Below, piece by piece: positions 8,140 through 16,816 of a stretch of DNA of 32,145 nt; within the stretch, counting starts at the first letter, position 1; each line of letters opens with the position of its first letter. Source of the DNA: Proteobacteria bacterium bin106 (GTDB taxonomy: Bacteria > Bdellovibrionota_B > Oligoflexia > Oligoflexales > Bin106); the NCBI GenBank assembly GCA_002238945.1, contig MPNI01000025.1, forward strand, positions 1 through 32,145. Direction: 5' to 3'. The position numbers and the translations under genes are program-made. The notes below the pieces were generated by a model, which ran no database searches, was not told where the DNA came from, and saw nothing but the letters and a program-made list of their open reading frames with translations.

Positions 8140-9216
8140 TTAGTTGATTTTTGCTGTTTTCTTTTTGGGTTTTTGAGTTGCATCTTTGATATCTGATGCT
8201 AAACCAAGTTTTGCTAGTAAAAGAATCATCCAGTGGGTGATATCTATTTCCCATCTTTTATGGCCAATGCGAGCTGAAGAAGCATGAGCATGGTGATTGT
8301 TATGCCAGCCTTCTCCCCATGTTAATAAAGCAACCCACCAGTTGTTTCTTGCTTCATCGTTGGTGGGGTATGTTTTATAGCCCCATAGATGAGCAGCGCT
8401 GTTAACAAGCCATGTGGAATGATAATTGATAGCTAATCTTACAAAAGTGCCCCAAACCAACCATGGCATACCGCCTATAAGCCAAAGAAGCAGTGCTAGA
8501 ACGCATTGTGCAGTGATCATAAAGATGCGTGTGGACATGAATTTGAGAACAGGATCTTGGAGAATGTCACGGCTGTAAGCTTTGATTTTGTTGGGATGGT
8601 TGAAATGATCGTTGTGATAAAGCAACCAGCCCATATGGGCATAAAAAAACCCACGTTTTACGTTATGAGGATCTTCATGGGTATCTGATCCAGCATGATG
8701 CATGCGATGTCGCGCCACCCATTCGGCAATGGGGCCTTGAAAAGCTAAAGTGGAAAACAAACCAATGATATATGAGATCTGTTTAGAGACTTTAAAAGTG
8801 CGGTGAGAAAACAAGCGATGCATTCCCATGGATACTCCAATGCAGCCTGTCAGAAAGCTTAACACCATACATACTCCCACAGCAGACCAACTCCAATACG
8901 TATAAGCAAAAAGGAAAGCTATAAGGTGTATGGCTGTCATCATCAGCGTTACGCCCCAGTTAAGCTTGCAAGGTATGGAATGAGCGAGGTGTGGAGGATG
9001 TGTATGGATGCTGGTATTTGGAGAGGTTATGGGTGTGGATAGTGGTTTTAAGTGGATGTTTTGATGTGTATCTGAATGTTTATATGGTTCTGAATGGGGA
9101 GGGATAAGACTCAATAAACCAGCTTGGGAGTGTTTTGTATGGTTATCAATTTCGGGAAGTGTTTTTGAATTATGGGTGGGTTGCTTGCGAGAAGCTTGAG
9201 GATGAGAAAAAGACAT
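8140..9216 (-). CDS. Membrane acyl-CoA/acyl-lipid delta-9-type desaturase with His-rich N-terminal extension
   Basis: A member of the membrane di-iron fatty acid desaturase family (COG1398-like), which inserts a cis double bond into saturated acyl chains. All three histidine boxes are present: HRLFSHR (133-139), RHRMHHAGSD (169-178) and GWHNNHHAHA (303-312). The extra NSAAHLWG block (272-279) is typical of the delta-9 group. Hydrophobic segments lie at about 90-107, 112-130, 147-160, 232-250 and 252-268. The core from about residue 85 has the normal length. The first 85 residues are an extension rich in His, Pro, Ser and Thr, which the family does not usually carry. GGAG eight bases before the ATG supports the long start, so the extension is probably translated. 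Its role may be metal binding, but that is a guess. Confidence 0.92.
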   Translation of the reverse strand: MSFSHPQASRKQPTHNSKTLPEIDNHTKHSQAGLLSLIPPHSEPYKHSDTHQNIHLKPLSTPITSPNTSIHTHPPHLAHSIPCKLNWGVTLMMTAIHLIAFLFAYTYWSWSAVGVCMVLSFLTGCIGVSMGMHRLFSHRTFKVSKQISYIIGLFSTLAFQGPIAEWVARHRMHHAGSDTHEDPHNVKRGFFYAHMGWLLYHNDHFNHPNKIKAYSRDILQDPVLKFMSTRIFMITAQCVLALLLWLIGGMPWLVWGTFVRLAINYHSTWLVNSAAHLWGYKTYPTNDEARNNWWVALLTWGEGWHNNHHAHASSARIGHKRWEIDITHWMILLLAKLGLASDIKDATQKPKKKTAKIN

Positions 9217-9455
9217 ATAAAGGTCTCCATAAGTGAGGCAATACTAGTACGATATAATCTATGTTTCGCCATAGCTTAGCCTATAATGCAGATCTCTTGT
9301 GTCATGATCTCATCATAAATATGTAAGAAAAATGTAACAGCCATCTTGAGGCCATGAGCCAGGATGGGTGTCAGGGTGAGTGAGAAGTATGGGCTGTGGT
9401 TTGTGAGCCATAGAGAAATGAGAGGAGTGGGGTCATACTAGCTTGTGAGGAGAAT

Positions 9456-9767
9456 TTATGAGGATTTAACGTCAGTGGATGCTCCTTTAAGATCCTCTGA
9501 TATACCGGCAAGTTTGTCTAGTACAAAAATGAGCTGTTTACGTAACTCTGTTTTGTTAGCAGAGTTGCGTTTGATATCTTTGGCAATAGCAAAAAGTGTC
9601 TTTTCGGTAATATCCATTAATATGTCTTGAGTGGCATCTTCAAGAAAGGGGTATGTTTCACTTTGATCGTGATGGTGGTGTGGAAAGGATTTAGGCGCTG
9701 TTTTAAGACGCGATCTGTGTTTGTGGCTATTTTTCGGGTTATGAGGGAAAGTAATAACCTTCATCAT
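9456..9767 (-). CDS. Small His-rich protein of unknown function
   Basis: 103 aa, with no family recognised. The N-terminal third is basic and His-rich (PHNPKNSHKHRSRLK, then SFPHHHHDQSE). The remainder is predicted helical and amphipathic (ILMDITEKTLFAIAKDIKRN, LRKQLIFVLDKLAGISEDLK). There is no signal peptide or transmembrane segment, so it is probably cytoplasmic. CGGAG six bases before the ATG is a good ribosome binding site and argues that it is a real gene. It stands between the desaturase and the divergent 710-aa gene. The His cluster echoes the desaturase's N-terminal extension, which may be coincidence. Confidence 0.62.
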   Translation of the reverse strand: MMKVITFPHNPKNSHKHRSRLKTAPKSFPHHHHDQSETYPFLEDATQDILMDITEKTLFAIAKDIKRNSANKTELRKQLIFVLDKLAGISEDLKGASTDVKSS

Positions 9768-10229
9768 TTGTGCTCCGAAAGTGTGTGTGAAGTGAAAAGG
9801 TAGTGATTGCCTTATACAACATCATGGATGAGATGATGACGCAATAGCTTTTTTCAAAGGTTCATATGTATTAAATAGTATTGTTGTTTTTTGGAAGCGT
9901 TGTTTCATAAAGTGATAGATATATGACATCGTTGTAAAGTTTGATGTTGGTATGATGGGTATTCGTTAGTGATACAAAATGGTATGGCTAGTGGATTTAA
10001 AAGATAGCATAGTTGATATGATATGGATATTTCAAGGTTTCTTCGTGTGTTTTGTGCGTGTTTTGTGTGTGTTTTGAGGGATTGATTGACATGACAGTGG
10101 CTTTTTTAGATACAATGAGAGAGATATATCTGTATTTATAGTTGTGGTGTTTTGTGTTTGTTGTGTTAGTGCTAGTTGTGGGGCTAGTTGTAGTGCTAGT
10201 TGTAGTGCTAGGATCAGAGTGGATGGATC
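9768..10229. other. 462-bp divergent intergenic region
   Basis: Separates the minus-strand His-rich gene from the plus-strand 710-aa gene, so it should contain both promoters. No small gene was found. The right half is unusually rich in G and T on the plus strand, with runs of TTTTGTGTGT, and ends in a 12-bp tandem repeat just before the 710-aa start. Confidence 0.4.
10169..10212 (+). repeat. 12-bp tandem repeat GTGCTAGTTGTA, about 3.7 copies
   Basis: Units at 10169-10180, 10181-10192 and 10193-10204 differ by one or two bases, and a partial fourth runs to 10212. The array ends 17 bp before the ATG of the 710-aa membrane protein, so it would lie in that gene's 5' leader. Copy number could vary by slippage and change the leader length; this is inference only. 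Confidence 0.7.
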
Positions 10230-12362
10230 ATGACAAAATTATGGTGGATTTTATCAGCTATCTGCTCACTATGGCTTCTTGTTTGTATTGTAGCAAGAGA
10301 TCTTGGTGATAGACGTAAGCAAGAATTGCATTATATAGCACAGAATTGGCAAAATGACATCACTACTTTGCAGTGGAAGTTAGCAGATGTTTCACAGAGT
10401 TTAGCTGATGATCCTCGATTTGTGATGAGTGTGGATGAGGGATTGCGTAATACTTATTCAGCTATGATCAAACGGGTTTTAGAAAATGAGGAAGTCTCTC
10501 ATGCCTCTATTCATAATCGTCAGTGCGGTTATGTATATGATCAGTATCAGAGAGTGATGAATAATGTTCATTACTGTCGTCCTAAACGAGTGGGAGTTTT
10601 TTATTGGTTAGCTAGTCAACCTGTGGAATCTCAAGGAGTTCTATCTTCTGAATCTCTAGCTAAAGCTACTACCATGGTTACAGATGATTCGTTACAGGAT
10701 CCATCGCAGCTGGTAAAAAGGATGCTTCTTATCACGCGTCCTTTAGGAGAAAACCATCTTTTAACCATGGGGTTTGAGGTGAGTACAGAATGGATTTATG
10801 GGTTGTTTTCTTCTCCAAAGTCTTGGCATTTTTCTGTGAATATGGAAGCTCCTGATTTAGATAGTAACTGGCCAGAAAGTGTGGGAGTGATACTGACATA
10901 CTTGCCTGTGGCATCTCCTGTGCTCTATGATTCTCATCCCATAACCCGTCATATGCCTGGGGTGGTATCTCCTTGGCGTAGTGGTAAGCCAAATCTTTAT
11001 GGAGCATTGTTGATCTGTATATTGGCTTTTTTAGGTGTGTTTGTTCATTATCGTCTACGTCTTCGCGGGCTATGGGCTAAGCTTACTGGTCATAGAACAT
11101 TGATCGAACGCGAAGCTTTAGAACTGAATATGCCCACAACATCTAGGCAGTCAGTGGAGTTAGACCATGTGATGACTTCTTGGCATGAACGTCATAGCCA
11201 ATTGAAGGGTATGTATTCTGAGAGTTGTCGTGAGGTAACATCTTTGAAGCTGCATGTGACCAAGTTGGCTCGAAGCTTGACTTTTCTTGGCTATCATAAA
11301 GCTTTGCATCGTGAGATGAAACGTCAAGTGCATCCTCTTAAGGAAAATATCCTTCAACAAAAATGGGATATGTTAGATATTCAAGAGTATGTAGGTATGA
11401 TTCAACATAGCTGTCAATCAGATATCTTTCGCTTGTTATCTTCATGGCAACAGGATGTTCATCAAAGGGGATCACGCAAATTTCTGCGTTCTCGTCTTGA
11501 AAGAGTGGATGAGGCTTTTCCTGAAAGATCTTTGCTGGAAAGTGAACTAGCTCAAATGTTTGATGCTATGGATCATTTACGTTCATTATTTTCATCTCTT
11601 CATCGTCTTTCTGTAAAGATTCAAGATCATGGCGAGTATTTTTCTCGTCTTATTCATGATTGGAGTGGTTTGTATGAACAAGCTCACGGCTGTACTTTAA
11701 AACGTACCTTTGAAGAGGTGAAGCGTCAGGTGTCTGAGGCATATTCTATGGACATTGTTATACAAACCCCCCTTTGGCAAGAGCCTTCACAATTTCCTTC
11801 ATTACTTGCGAGTATGTTACGATGTGTTTTCTTTGAAGTGCTTAGTGGTCATATTAGTAAGGTTAAAGCTTTTTCTCAAAGCCCTCTATCTTGTGTGTAT
11901 GTGACTGTTCATTATCTGAATTTTCCTAAAGAAGGTGTTTTGTTATCATGTGAAGACTTGTATGCATCTGAAAAAACACCACAAAACAATGAAAGCAGTG
12001 AAAGCAGTCATAAGCCTGATGGTACATATGTAGATGTAGATGTAGATGTGGGTGTGGATATGGATGAGTCTTTAGATCCTGCAGTTGGTCATGTGTCAGT
12101 AGATAGGTTGGGCGTTCATACCTATCAACGCGGTAAAGAACTCAGTTGTGAAGAGCAAATGGAGGACCGTTTGGTTAGAAGAGTGAAAGATATTGGTCGT
12201 ATGTTCTCTGTGACTCTTGAAAAAGTGACACAAGACCGTCCTGTAAGTTATAGTGTTTTTTGGTTGTTACCAGATAAGGATAGCCTGAAAACACAAAAAC
12301 CACCTTCAAAGGCAGCATCTTCCACTCCTCAAGTTTCTTCTTCTGTGATGTCTGAGTTGTAG
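10230..12362 (+). CDS. Membrane-anchored protein with degenerate sensor-kinase-like layout
   Basis: 710 aa, family not recognised. One transmembrane segment spans 4-22, an extracytoplasmic domain of about 230 residues follows, and a second segment lies at 255-273. A basic stretch (YRLRLRGLWAKLTGHR) and a long helical, coiled-coil-like region run to about 510. The C-terminal part (about 540-690) resembles the shape of a HATPase domain (LVRRVKDIGRMFSVTLEKV near the end), but no N-box, DxGxG or GxG motif and no H-box with a phosphoacceptor His is convincing. The layout is that of a histidine kinase with a dead or very divergent kinase part. Two Cys (99 and 116) may form a disulfide outside. An Asp-Val repeat, VDVDVDVGVDMDE, sits at about 607-619. 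The 280-aa STAS-like gene follows after 59 bp. Confidence 0.75.
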   Translation: MTKLWWILSAICSLWLLVCIVARDLGDRRKQELHYIAQNWQNDITTLQWKLADVSQSLADDPRFVMSVDEGLRNTYSAMIKRVLENEEVSHASIHNRQCGYVYDQYQRVMNNVHYCRPKRVGVFYWLASQPVESQGVLSSESLAKATTMVTDDSLQDPSQLVKRMLLITRPLGENHLLTMGFEVSTEWIYGLFSSPKSWHFSVNMEAPDLDSNWPESVGVILTYLPVASPVLYDSHPITRHMPGVVSPWRSGKPNLYGALLICILAFLGVFVHYRLRLRGLWAKLTGHRTLIEREALELNMPTTSRQSVELDHVMTSWHERHSQLKGMYSESCREVTSLKLHVTKLARSLTFLGYHKALHREMKRQVHPLKENILQQKWDMLDIQEYVGMIQHSCQSDIFRLLSSWQQDVHQRGSRKFLRSRLERVDEAFPERSLLESELAQMFDAMDHLRSLFSSLHRLSVKIQDHGEYFSRLIHDWSGLYEQAHGCTLKRTFEEVKRQVSEAYSMDIVIQTPLWQEPSQFPSLLASMLRCVFFEVLSGHISKVKAFSQSPLSCVYVTVHYLNFPKEGVLLSCEDLYASEKTPQNNESSESSHKPDGTYVDVDVDVGVDMDESLDPAVGHVSVDRLGVHTYQRGKELSCEEQMEDRLVRRVKDIGRMFSVTLEKVTQDRPVSYSVFWLLPDKDSLKTQKPPSKAASSTPQVSSSVMSEL

Positions 12363-12421
12363 ACTTTTTATGATTTGATGTATTTGATTGATCGGATATT
12401 TTTTATGGTTATGGTATATCT

Positions 12422-13264
12422 ATGACAGTTTCTCGTATTCCCATTCATTTTGAATCTGATTTTGCTTTAAAAATACTGCGCATATCTTTTAAAGCTCCAA
12501 CTACTATATCTACGTCTCAAGTAGAGCAATGGAAAGCTTTATGGTGTGAAGAGCTTAAGGCGTGGCACTCTCCTTATAAAGCTTTAATAGATATTTCAAA
12601 TGTGACATTTTCTGATGAGGGAGTTGAAGATAGTAAGAGAAGTAAGAGAGTTGGTGAAAAAGCTTATGGAAAATTAGCAGCTATGCTTGCTTTTTTCAAG
12701 GGCTTTTATTTGAAAAAAGCAGCTTTCTATGGATATTCTTTTCCAGCTAGTTCTACACTCTCTTCTGTGAGTTTTGATAACATGCAGGATGCTTGCGAGT
12801 ATCTTGGTATACGGCAAAAGGCTTTTCGTTCTAAAGAAGATCTTAGCTTGTATGAGATGATTTCTGTGGATAATCATCTTAGCGATAAAGTGATGGAAAT
12901 CACTTTTGAGCAAGCTGTTACCTTTGCAGATGTGGAGAGTGTGAGAGTATTGAAAAAGAAGGTGATGAATAGTCTGATGCAGTGGCACACTGAGTGGTAT
13001 ATGTTTATGGATCTCTCTCGGGTTGCCATGATCAGTGACAGTGCTCGCAGTGAGCTCGATAAGATGTTTCAGTTTTTTTCTGGGTTTTTTATGCAATCCG
13101 TTATTTGTTATGGGATGAAAGTTCCAGAAGAGGTTTCAGTCTCACTGCAAAAGCCTTTCTTTCGTTCCCGTCACAAAGCTTTGGCTCATATTAACACTTT
13201 GAAGAGTCATGAGGATAAATCTGCAGATGAGAATGCGTCGTGTTTAGCAAAGTCTCATCTTTAA
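12422..13264 (+). CDS. Two-repeat STAS-like protein, function unknown
   Basis: 280 aa, soluble, with no signal peptide. Two halves align with each other. The first (about 12-135) has LKILRISFKAP, then ALIDISNVTF, then FFKGFYLKKAAFYGYSFP. The second (about 152-262) has VMEITFEQAV, then MFMDLSRVAM, then FFSGFFMQSVICYGMKVP. The beta-(helix)-beta pattern with a hydrophobic strand followed by D-(I/L)-S resembles STAS/SpoIIAA-like domains, which bind partner proteins in signalling. That fold assignment is inference from pattern only. It lies 59 bp after the sensor-like gene and is probably in the same operon, so a joint signalling role is plausible. Its last 4 bp overlap the end of nusB on the other strand. 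Confidence 0.7.
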   Translation: MTVSRIPIHFESDFALKILRISFKAPTTISTSQVEQWKALWCEELKAWHSPYKALIDISNVTFSDEGVEDSKRSKRVGEKAYGKLAAMLAFFKGFYLKKAAFYGYSFPASSTLSSVSFDNMQDACEYLGIRQKAFRSKEDLSLYEMISVDNHLSDKVMEITFEQAVTFADVESVRVLKKKVMNSLMQWHTEWYMFMDLSRVAMISDSARSELDKMFQFFSGFFMQSVICYGMKVPEEVSVSLQKPFFRSRHKALAHINTLKSHEDKSADENASCLAKSHL

Positions 13265-13692
13265 GCTCCGTGAGCGATGGCATCTAAAAGACCATTGATG
13301 AACTGTCTGGATTGATGTTCGCCAAACTCTTTGCTGAGTTGGATGGCTTCGTTGATAATGATGGCTACGGAAGTTTTGCTATATCTGAGTTCATAGGTAC
13401 TGAGGCGTAGGATACTGAGATCCATGGCATGGATACGTTGTAAGCTCCAATGCTCACTGTGTGACGCGATGATTTGGTCGATATCAAAACAGTGATGGAG
13501 TACGTTACGACAACTTGTACGACATTTTTGTCGTAATCTTTTATGGCGGAGCATATCTTCTCTAGCATGATTTTCACAAAAGCTTTGGTAGTGTGTGGGT
13601 GAAAAAAACAAAATTTTTTTAGCTTGCATCATAAATAAATATTTCACAGCATAATAGCGGCTAAGTGAAGACAGTGCTCTGGGGGATTGCAT
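13261..13692 (-). CDS. nusB: Transcription antitermination factor NusB
   Basis: NusB binds boxA RNA with NusE (ribosomal protein S10) during rRNA transcription antitermination. The 143-aa protein is all-helical and of family length. Conserved blocks are R5-A...Y-A-V-K-Y-L-F near the N-terminus, DLSILRLSTYEL (91-102), INEAIQLSKEFG (113-124) and SRQFINGLLD (128-137). AGGA six bases before the ATG gives a good start. The middle (about 35-70) is more basic and Cys-rich than usual. In many alphaproteobacteria nusB directly follows ribH. Here the imelysin/oxidoreductase pair and a plus-strand lipoprotein gene separate it from the ribH-containing gene, though the orientation is the same. Confidence 0.93.
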   Translation of the reverse strand: MQSPRALSSLSRYYAVKYLFMMQAKKILFFSPTHYQSFCENHAREDMLRHKRLRQKCRTSCRNVLHHCFDIDQIIASHSEHWSLQRIHAMDLSILRLSTYELRYSKTSVAIIINEAIQLSKEFGEHQSRQFINGLLDAIAHGA

Positions 13693-13837
13693 GTATCATC
13701 CTAGAAGAGTTGTTGAGGGCTTGTTTAAAGAGTGTTCTTTCTGTGCCGAACAGGGTTTTTTGTTAGGAGATCTGTAAGATCAATTAAAATAAGTGACGGG
13801 TGTGTTGTTATGATGGGATAGTTGAGGAGTTGGTGTT

Positions 13838-15100
13838 TTGAGTGCTTTAAAATATTTACATAATAACCCTATCACTTTCTTATGGATAGTTGGATTTGTG
13901 ATGGTCAGTGGTTGTAAGCATAAGAAATACATGCCCCAAGAGAAAATGCAAGTTGAGGATTCTCAGTTACAGGCTGTTAGAGATGAAAATTATATTCTTG
14001 CTTTGAAGCAAAACCAAGGCTTTCCTGAGGATTTTTTCTCAGATACAGAAACGTATTTAAATGGTGATGCGTTAGGTATTGTAAGTTACAGTTTTTTAAC
14101 ATGTAAGATTTTGAAAGCAACAGCTATACAAAATCGTTACTACCGCCGGCATGGAAACACTTCTCCTGGTGCAGCTCCTTATCATCCAGCAGGATATATC
14201 ATCGATGAAGGCAGTTGTGTACCTGCATATACCAATGCTTCTGGGCAATCATTTATGATGATTCCCATGGCTTCTGAAGAAAATCGTCAAGCACAGGATA
14301 ACTTGACTGTGGAGATTGTTCAGTATTTGCGACACAATCAGGACAAAGAAAATTGGTTATTTCATGTGGCTGCTTTTGGTACCGGTGCAACATTTAATAT
14401 CTTCTCACAGCCGGTGCGGGGTGCTTTTAATAAGATGATTCCTGCCACACAGAATCATCCTTGGATGACCTTTGCTGGCTTGATTGGTGTGTCTTTAGCT
14501 CCCACACAATATGAAACCTACGATAAATTGTTTGAAATGTCTGTACAGGATATTGCCACAGATTTTGCTAAAGTCCGTCTGGAACAACAAGCTCAACAAG
14601 TAAGTGGAGCGAATGGTACAGAGGCGTATGTGAATTTGAAGCCATCGGTGATGGAAAGTGTTCATAAATACGGCCGTACTGCTGCTGAAGTTGGTGCAAA
14701 AACCTTACCTCTTGTGGGAAGTGGTGTTGCTGGCTATTTGAGTGCACGAATGACCGTTTCAGCAGGTGCTCGTTTGGCTGGTCCTAGAGGAGCGATGGCT
14801 GGGCAGTTGATTGTTCCTTTTATGAGTTCTTTGATAATAGGCAATAGTCAGAATACAGCTCAAGAGATGTTGGATTTATATGAAGATATTATGACAGTGA
14901 ATAATCCTGAGACATTTGATCAAGAGCCGTTTAGAGCCAAAAAGTTGAAAAAGGATGGTGTTGCACGAGTAGGCCCGTTATTAGCTATGGTGTTAACACT
15001 CTCTGGTTGGGCTTATAAAGAAGAGATGTATAACTTCTGTTTGCCTGCAGATGATGGTGGTGAGCCACAGTGTGAACAAATTCTCCATAACTTAAAATAA
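13838..15100 (+). CDS. Lipoprotein of unknown function
   Basis: 420 aa from a TTG with a strong GAGGAG eight bases upstream. Residues 10-26 form a lipoprotein signal ending VMVSGC, with Cys26 the expected lipidated residue, so the mature protein should sit on the periplasmic face of a membrane. The rest is not recognised. About 285-330 is a Gly/Ala-rich hydrophobic stretch (VGSGVAGYLSARMTVSAGAR, then AGQLIVPFMSSLIIG) that might insert in a membrane. A second hydrophobic patch is at about 378-392, and the C-terminal tail carries two Cys. It has no same-strand neighbour close by and its 3' end faces the oxidoreductase gene across 45 bp. Confidence 0.75.
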   Translation: MSALKYLHNNPITFLWIVGFVMVSGCKHKKYMPQEKMQVEDSQLQAVRDENYILALKQNQGFPEDFFSDTETYLNGDALGIVSYSFLTCKILKATAIQNRYYRRHGNTSPGAAPYHPAGYIIDEGSCVPAYTNASGQSFMMIPMASEENRQAQDNLTVEIVQYLRHNQDKENWLFHVAAFGTGATFNIFSQPVRGAFNKMIPATQNHPWMTFAGLIGVSLAPTQYETYDKLFEMSVQDIATDFAKVRLEQQAQQVSGANGTEAYVNLKPSVMESVHKYGRTAAEVGAKTLPLVGSGVAGYLSARMTVSAGARLAGPRGAMAGQLIVPFMSSLIIGNSQNTAQEMLDLYEDIMTVNNPETFDQEPFRAKKLKKDGVARVGPLLAMVLTLSGWAYKEEMYNFCLPADDGGEPQCEQILHNLK

Positions 15101-15145
15101 CGCTTATTTATTTTCCTTTATCTTTTTAATTCTTCTTTTGGCAGG

Positions 15146-16771
15146 TTATAGGCTGTTTAGAAAATTTAAGAGATGATCACGTTCTTTTGGCAAGAGATAT
15201 TGGTATTTTTGTCGTGATGTTAGTCCTTCTCCGCCGTGCCATAAGATAGCTTCTTCAATGGTTTGTGCTCTGCCGTCATGAAGAAAGGTGGCTTCTTGAC
15301 TCACTATCTTGGTGTAACCAAGTCCCCACAAAGGAGCGGTACGCCATTCTGAAGAGGCAGCATGAGGGGTGCCCATGCCGTCATCGAGTTCGTATCCCAT
15401 ATCATGTAATAGCATATCGGTGTAAGGGAAGATCTCTTGGCGCCAAAGGTAGCGTTCTTGGGCCATACTGCCTGTTGTAAAAGAGGCACGATGGCAACTT
15501 TCACAGCCAATATCATAAAATATGTCTTCTCCTTTGAGGATAGATGCTTGCAAATGAGATGGGATCCGTCTAGCTGGAGGAGCGATGGTTTGAGTGTAAA
15601 ATAACACCAATTCAGCGAGTTGTTCATCTACGTCTAAGGGCTGGAATTTTTCTTTTTTTTTGATGTTTTCTTTGTGCGGCTTTTTACTGAGGGCAGCAAA
15701 GGCTAGGCATTGTTCTTGAGTATCTGTGCAATCACCTTGAGGCTTGGGATGCAGTTTGGAATTCATTCCCATATCATTGAAAAAAGCGGCAAGATTTTGT
15801 TCATTTAAGGATGGTTTTGTGGCTTTCCAACCAAAACGTCCTAAATGGTATAAGTGGCTAATATAGGAGCTTTTATCCTGAAGTTTAACCCAGGATGGGC
15901 GTCCTGAGATACCATCACCGTCGAGGTCCCATGGGTCAGCGCGTTTTAAGATTTCAGAGGTGTATATATTTTCAAGAAGTCCTAAGCCTATGACCGGAGG
16001 AGCTATTCTAAGTGAGAGGGCGGTATCTTCGGCTAAAGGACCATAGCCCAGATGTTTTAAATACACCACAGGGTAGCGCAGTATCACATCATCTTCATCT
16101 TTAAGTTTTCTAGCTATGGTTGAAAAATGTACGACAATACCTGCTTCCATGGGTACAGTGGGAGCGGTGAAGTCTTGGATCTGAAAGCCATAGTGAGGAT
16201 CCGCATGGACCTTGAAACGTGGAGAGGGGGCTGTATGAATACGGTGATTGGCTTCGCGGGCTAATTTGACTACTGCAGAAGTAGCGGTATCGTTAGTGTT
16301 TGCTGGCAGATGTCCGCGGCCGTCACGGATATGACATGACTGACAAGCTCGAGCGTTGAAAAGTGGTCCTAGGCCATCAGAACTTCTCACAGATGATGGA
16401 GCCATGAGCCATGAACGGGTAAATAAGGAATCACCTATTTCAAACTGGGCTTTTTTCTCTACGGGCATATTGGCTACAGGTTGAGAAAATGATTTCGGTT
16501 GTGGTTTGCCATGGTGGGTGGCATCACCACCGGAGTTGAGGTTGGTGAGTTGTCTTTTGGTTGGTGTTTTCTTTGTGTTGTTTTGTTGAGCACATATAGG
16601 TTGGTTGATTGTTAGCATGGCAAGCAACATCGCTAGCACAATAGTCATGAACCTATTCATAAAATAGGCCATACAATAGGCTATGTCTTGACGTAAGGAT
16701 GATGAAGCTTGTTTGTTCAAGTTATCCTCAGTGGTTGAATATAGCGAGCATATATGAGGTATGTCATGCAT
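15146..16771 (-). CDS. Di-haem oxidoreductase (DHOR, putative peroxidase) of an imelysin operon
   Basis: Periplasmic c-type cytochrome of the DUF1111/DHOR family. Two CxxCH haem sites are present: CQSCH (143-147) and CESCH (423-427). The family's other hallmarks are NARACQSCH, GRFGWKA near 311 and LHDGRAQTIEEAILWHGGE (497-515). The family is found with imelysins and is linked to bacterial iron uptake, although the reaction is not well defined. The 541-aa reading has an odd 37-residue lead; Met38 (position 16660) opens a normal signal peptide, MNRFMTIVLAMLLAML...ICAQQ, and Met34 is the other option. No start has a strong ribosome binding site. It follows the imelysin gene by 45 bp and presumably shares its iron-regulated transcript. 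Confidence 0.92.
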   Translation of the reverse strand: MHDIPHICSLYSTTEDNLNKQASSSLRQDIAYCMAYFMNRFMTIVLAMLLAMLTINQPICAQQNNTKKTPTKRQLTNLNSGGDATHHGKPQPKSFSQPVANMPVEKKAQFEIGDSLFTRSWLMAPSSVRSSDGLGPLFNARACQSCHIRDGRGHLPANTNDTATSAVVKLAREANHRIHTAPSPRFKVHADPHYGFQIQDFTAPTVPMEAGIVVHFSTIARKLKDEDDVILRYPVVYLKHLGYGPLAEDTALSLRIAPPVIGLGLLENIYTSEILKRADPWDLDGDGISGRPSWVKLQDKSSYISHLYHLGRFGWKATKPSLNEQNLAAFFNDMGMNSKLHPKPQGDCTDTQEQCLAFAALSKKPHKENIKKKEKFQPLDVDEQLAELVLFYTQTIAPPARRIPSHLQASILKGEDIFYDIGCESCHRASFTTGSMAQERYLWRQEIFPYTDMLLHDMGYELDDGMGTPHAASSEWRTAPLWGLGYTKIVSQEATFLHDGRAQTIEEAILWHGGEGLTSRQKYQYLLPKERDHLLNFLNSL

Positions 16772-16779
16772 GCTCGCTA
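16742..16779. repeat. 10-bp inverted repeat at the 5' end of the DHOR frame
   Basis: TAGCGAGCAT (16742-16751) and ATGCTCGCTA (16770-16779) are perfect reverse complements separated by 18 bp. The repeat spans the long DHOR start codon and lies just downstream of the imelysin stop. A hairpin here could separate or stabilise the two cistrons, or hide the long start. The 18-nt loop and lack of a U-run make a terminator unlikely. Confidence 0.55.
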
Positions 16780-16816
16780 CAAGAGCTTTTAGCGGCTGCT
16801 TGTGTCGGTAGAATCT

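Noticed and set aside
12674-13096. 140-aa minus-strand ORF opposite the STAS-like gene
   Set aside because: Antisense shadow of a gene with clear internal repeats; no start signal.
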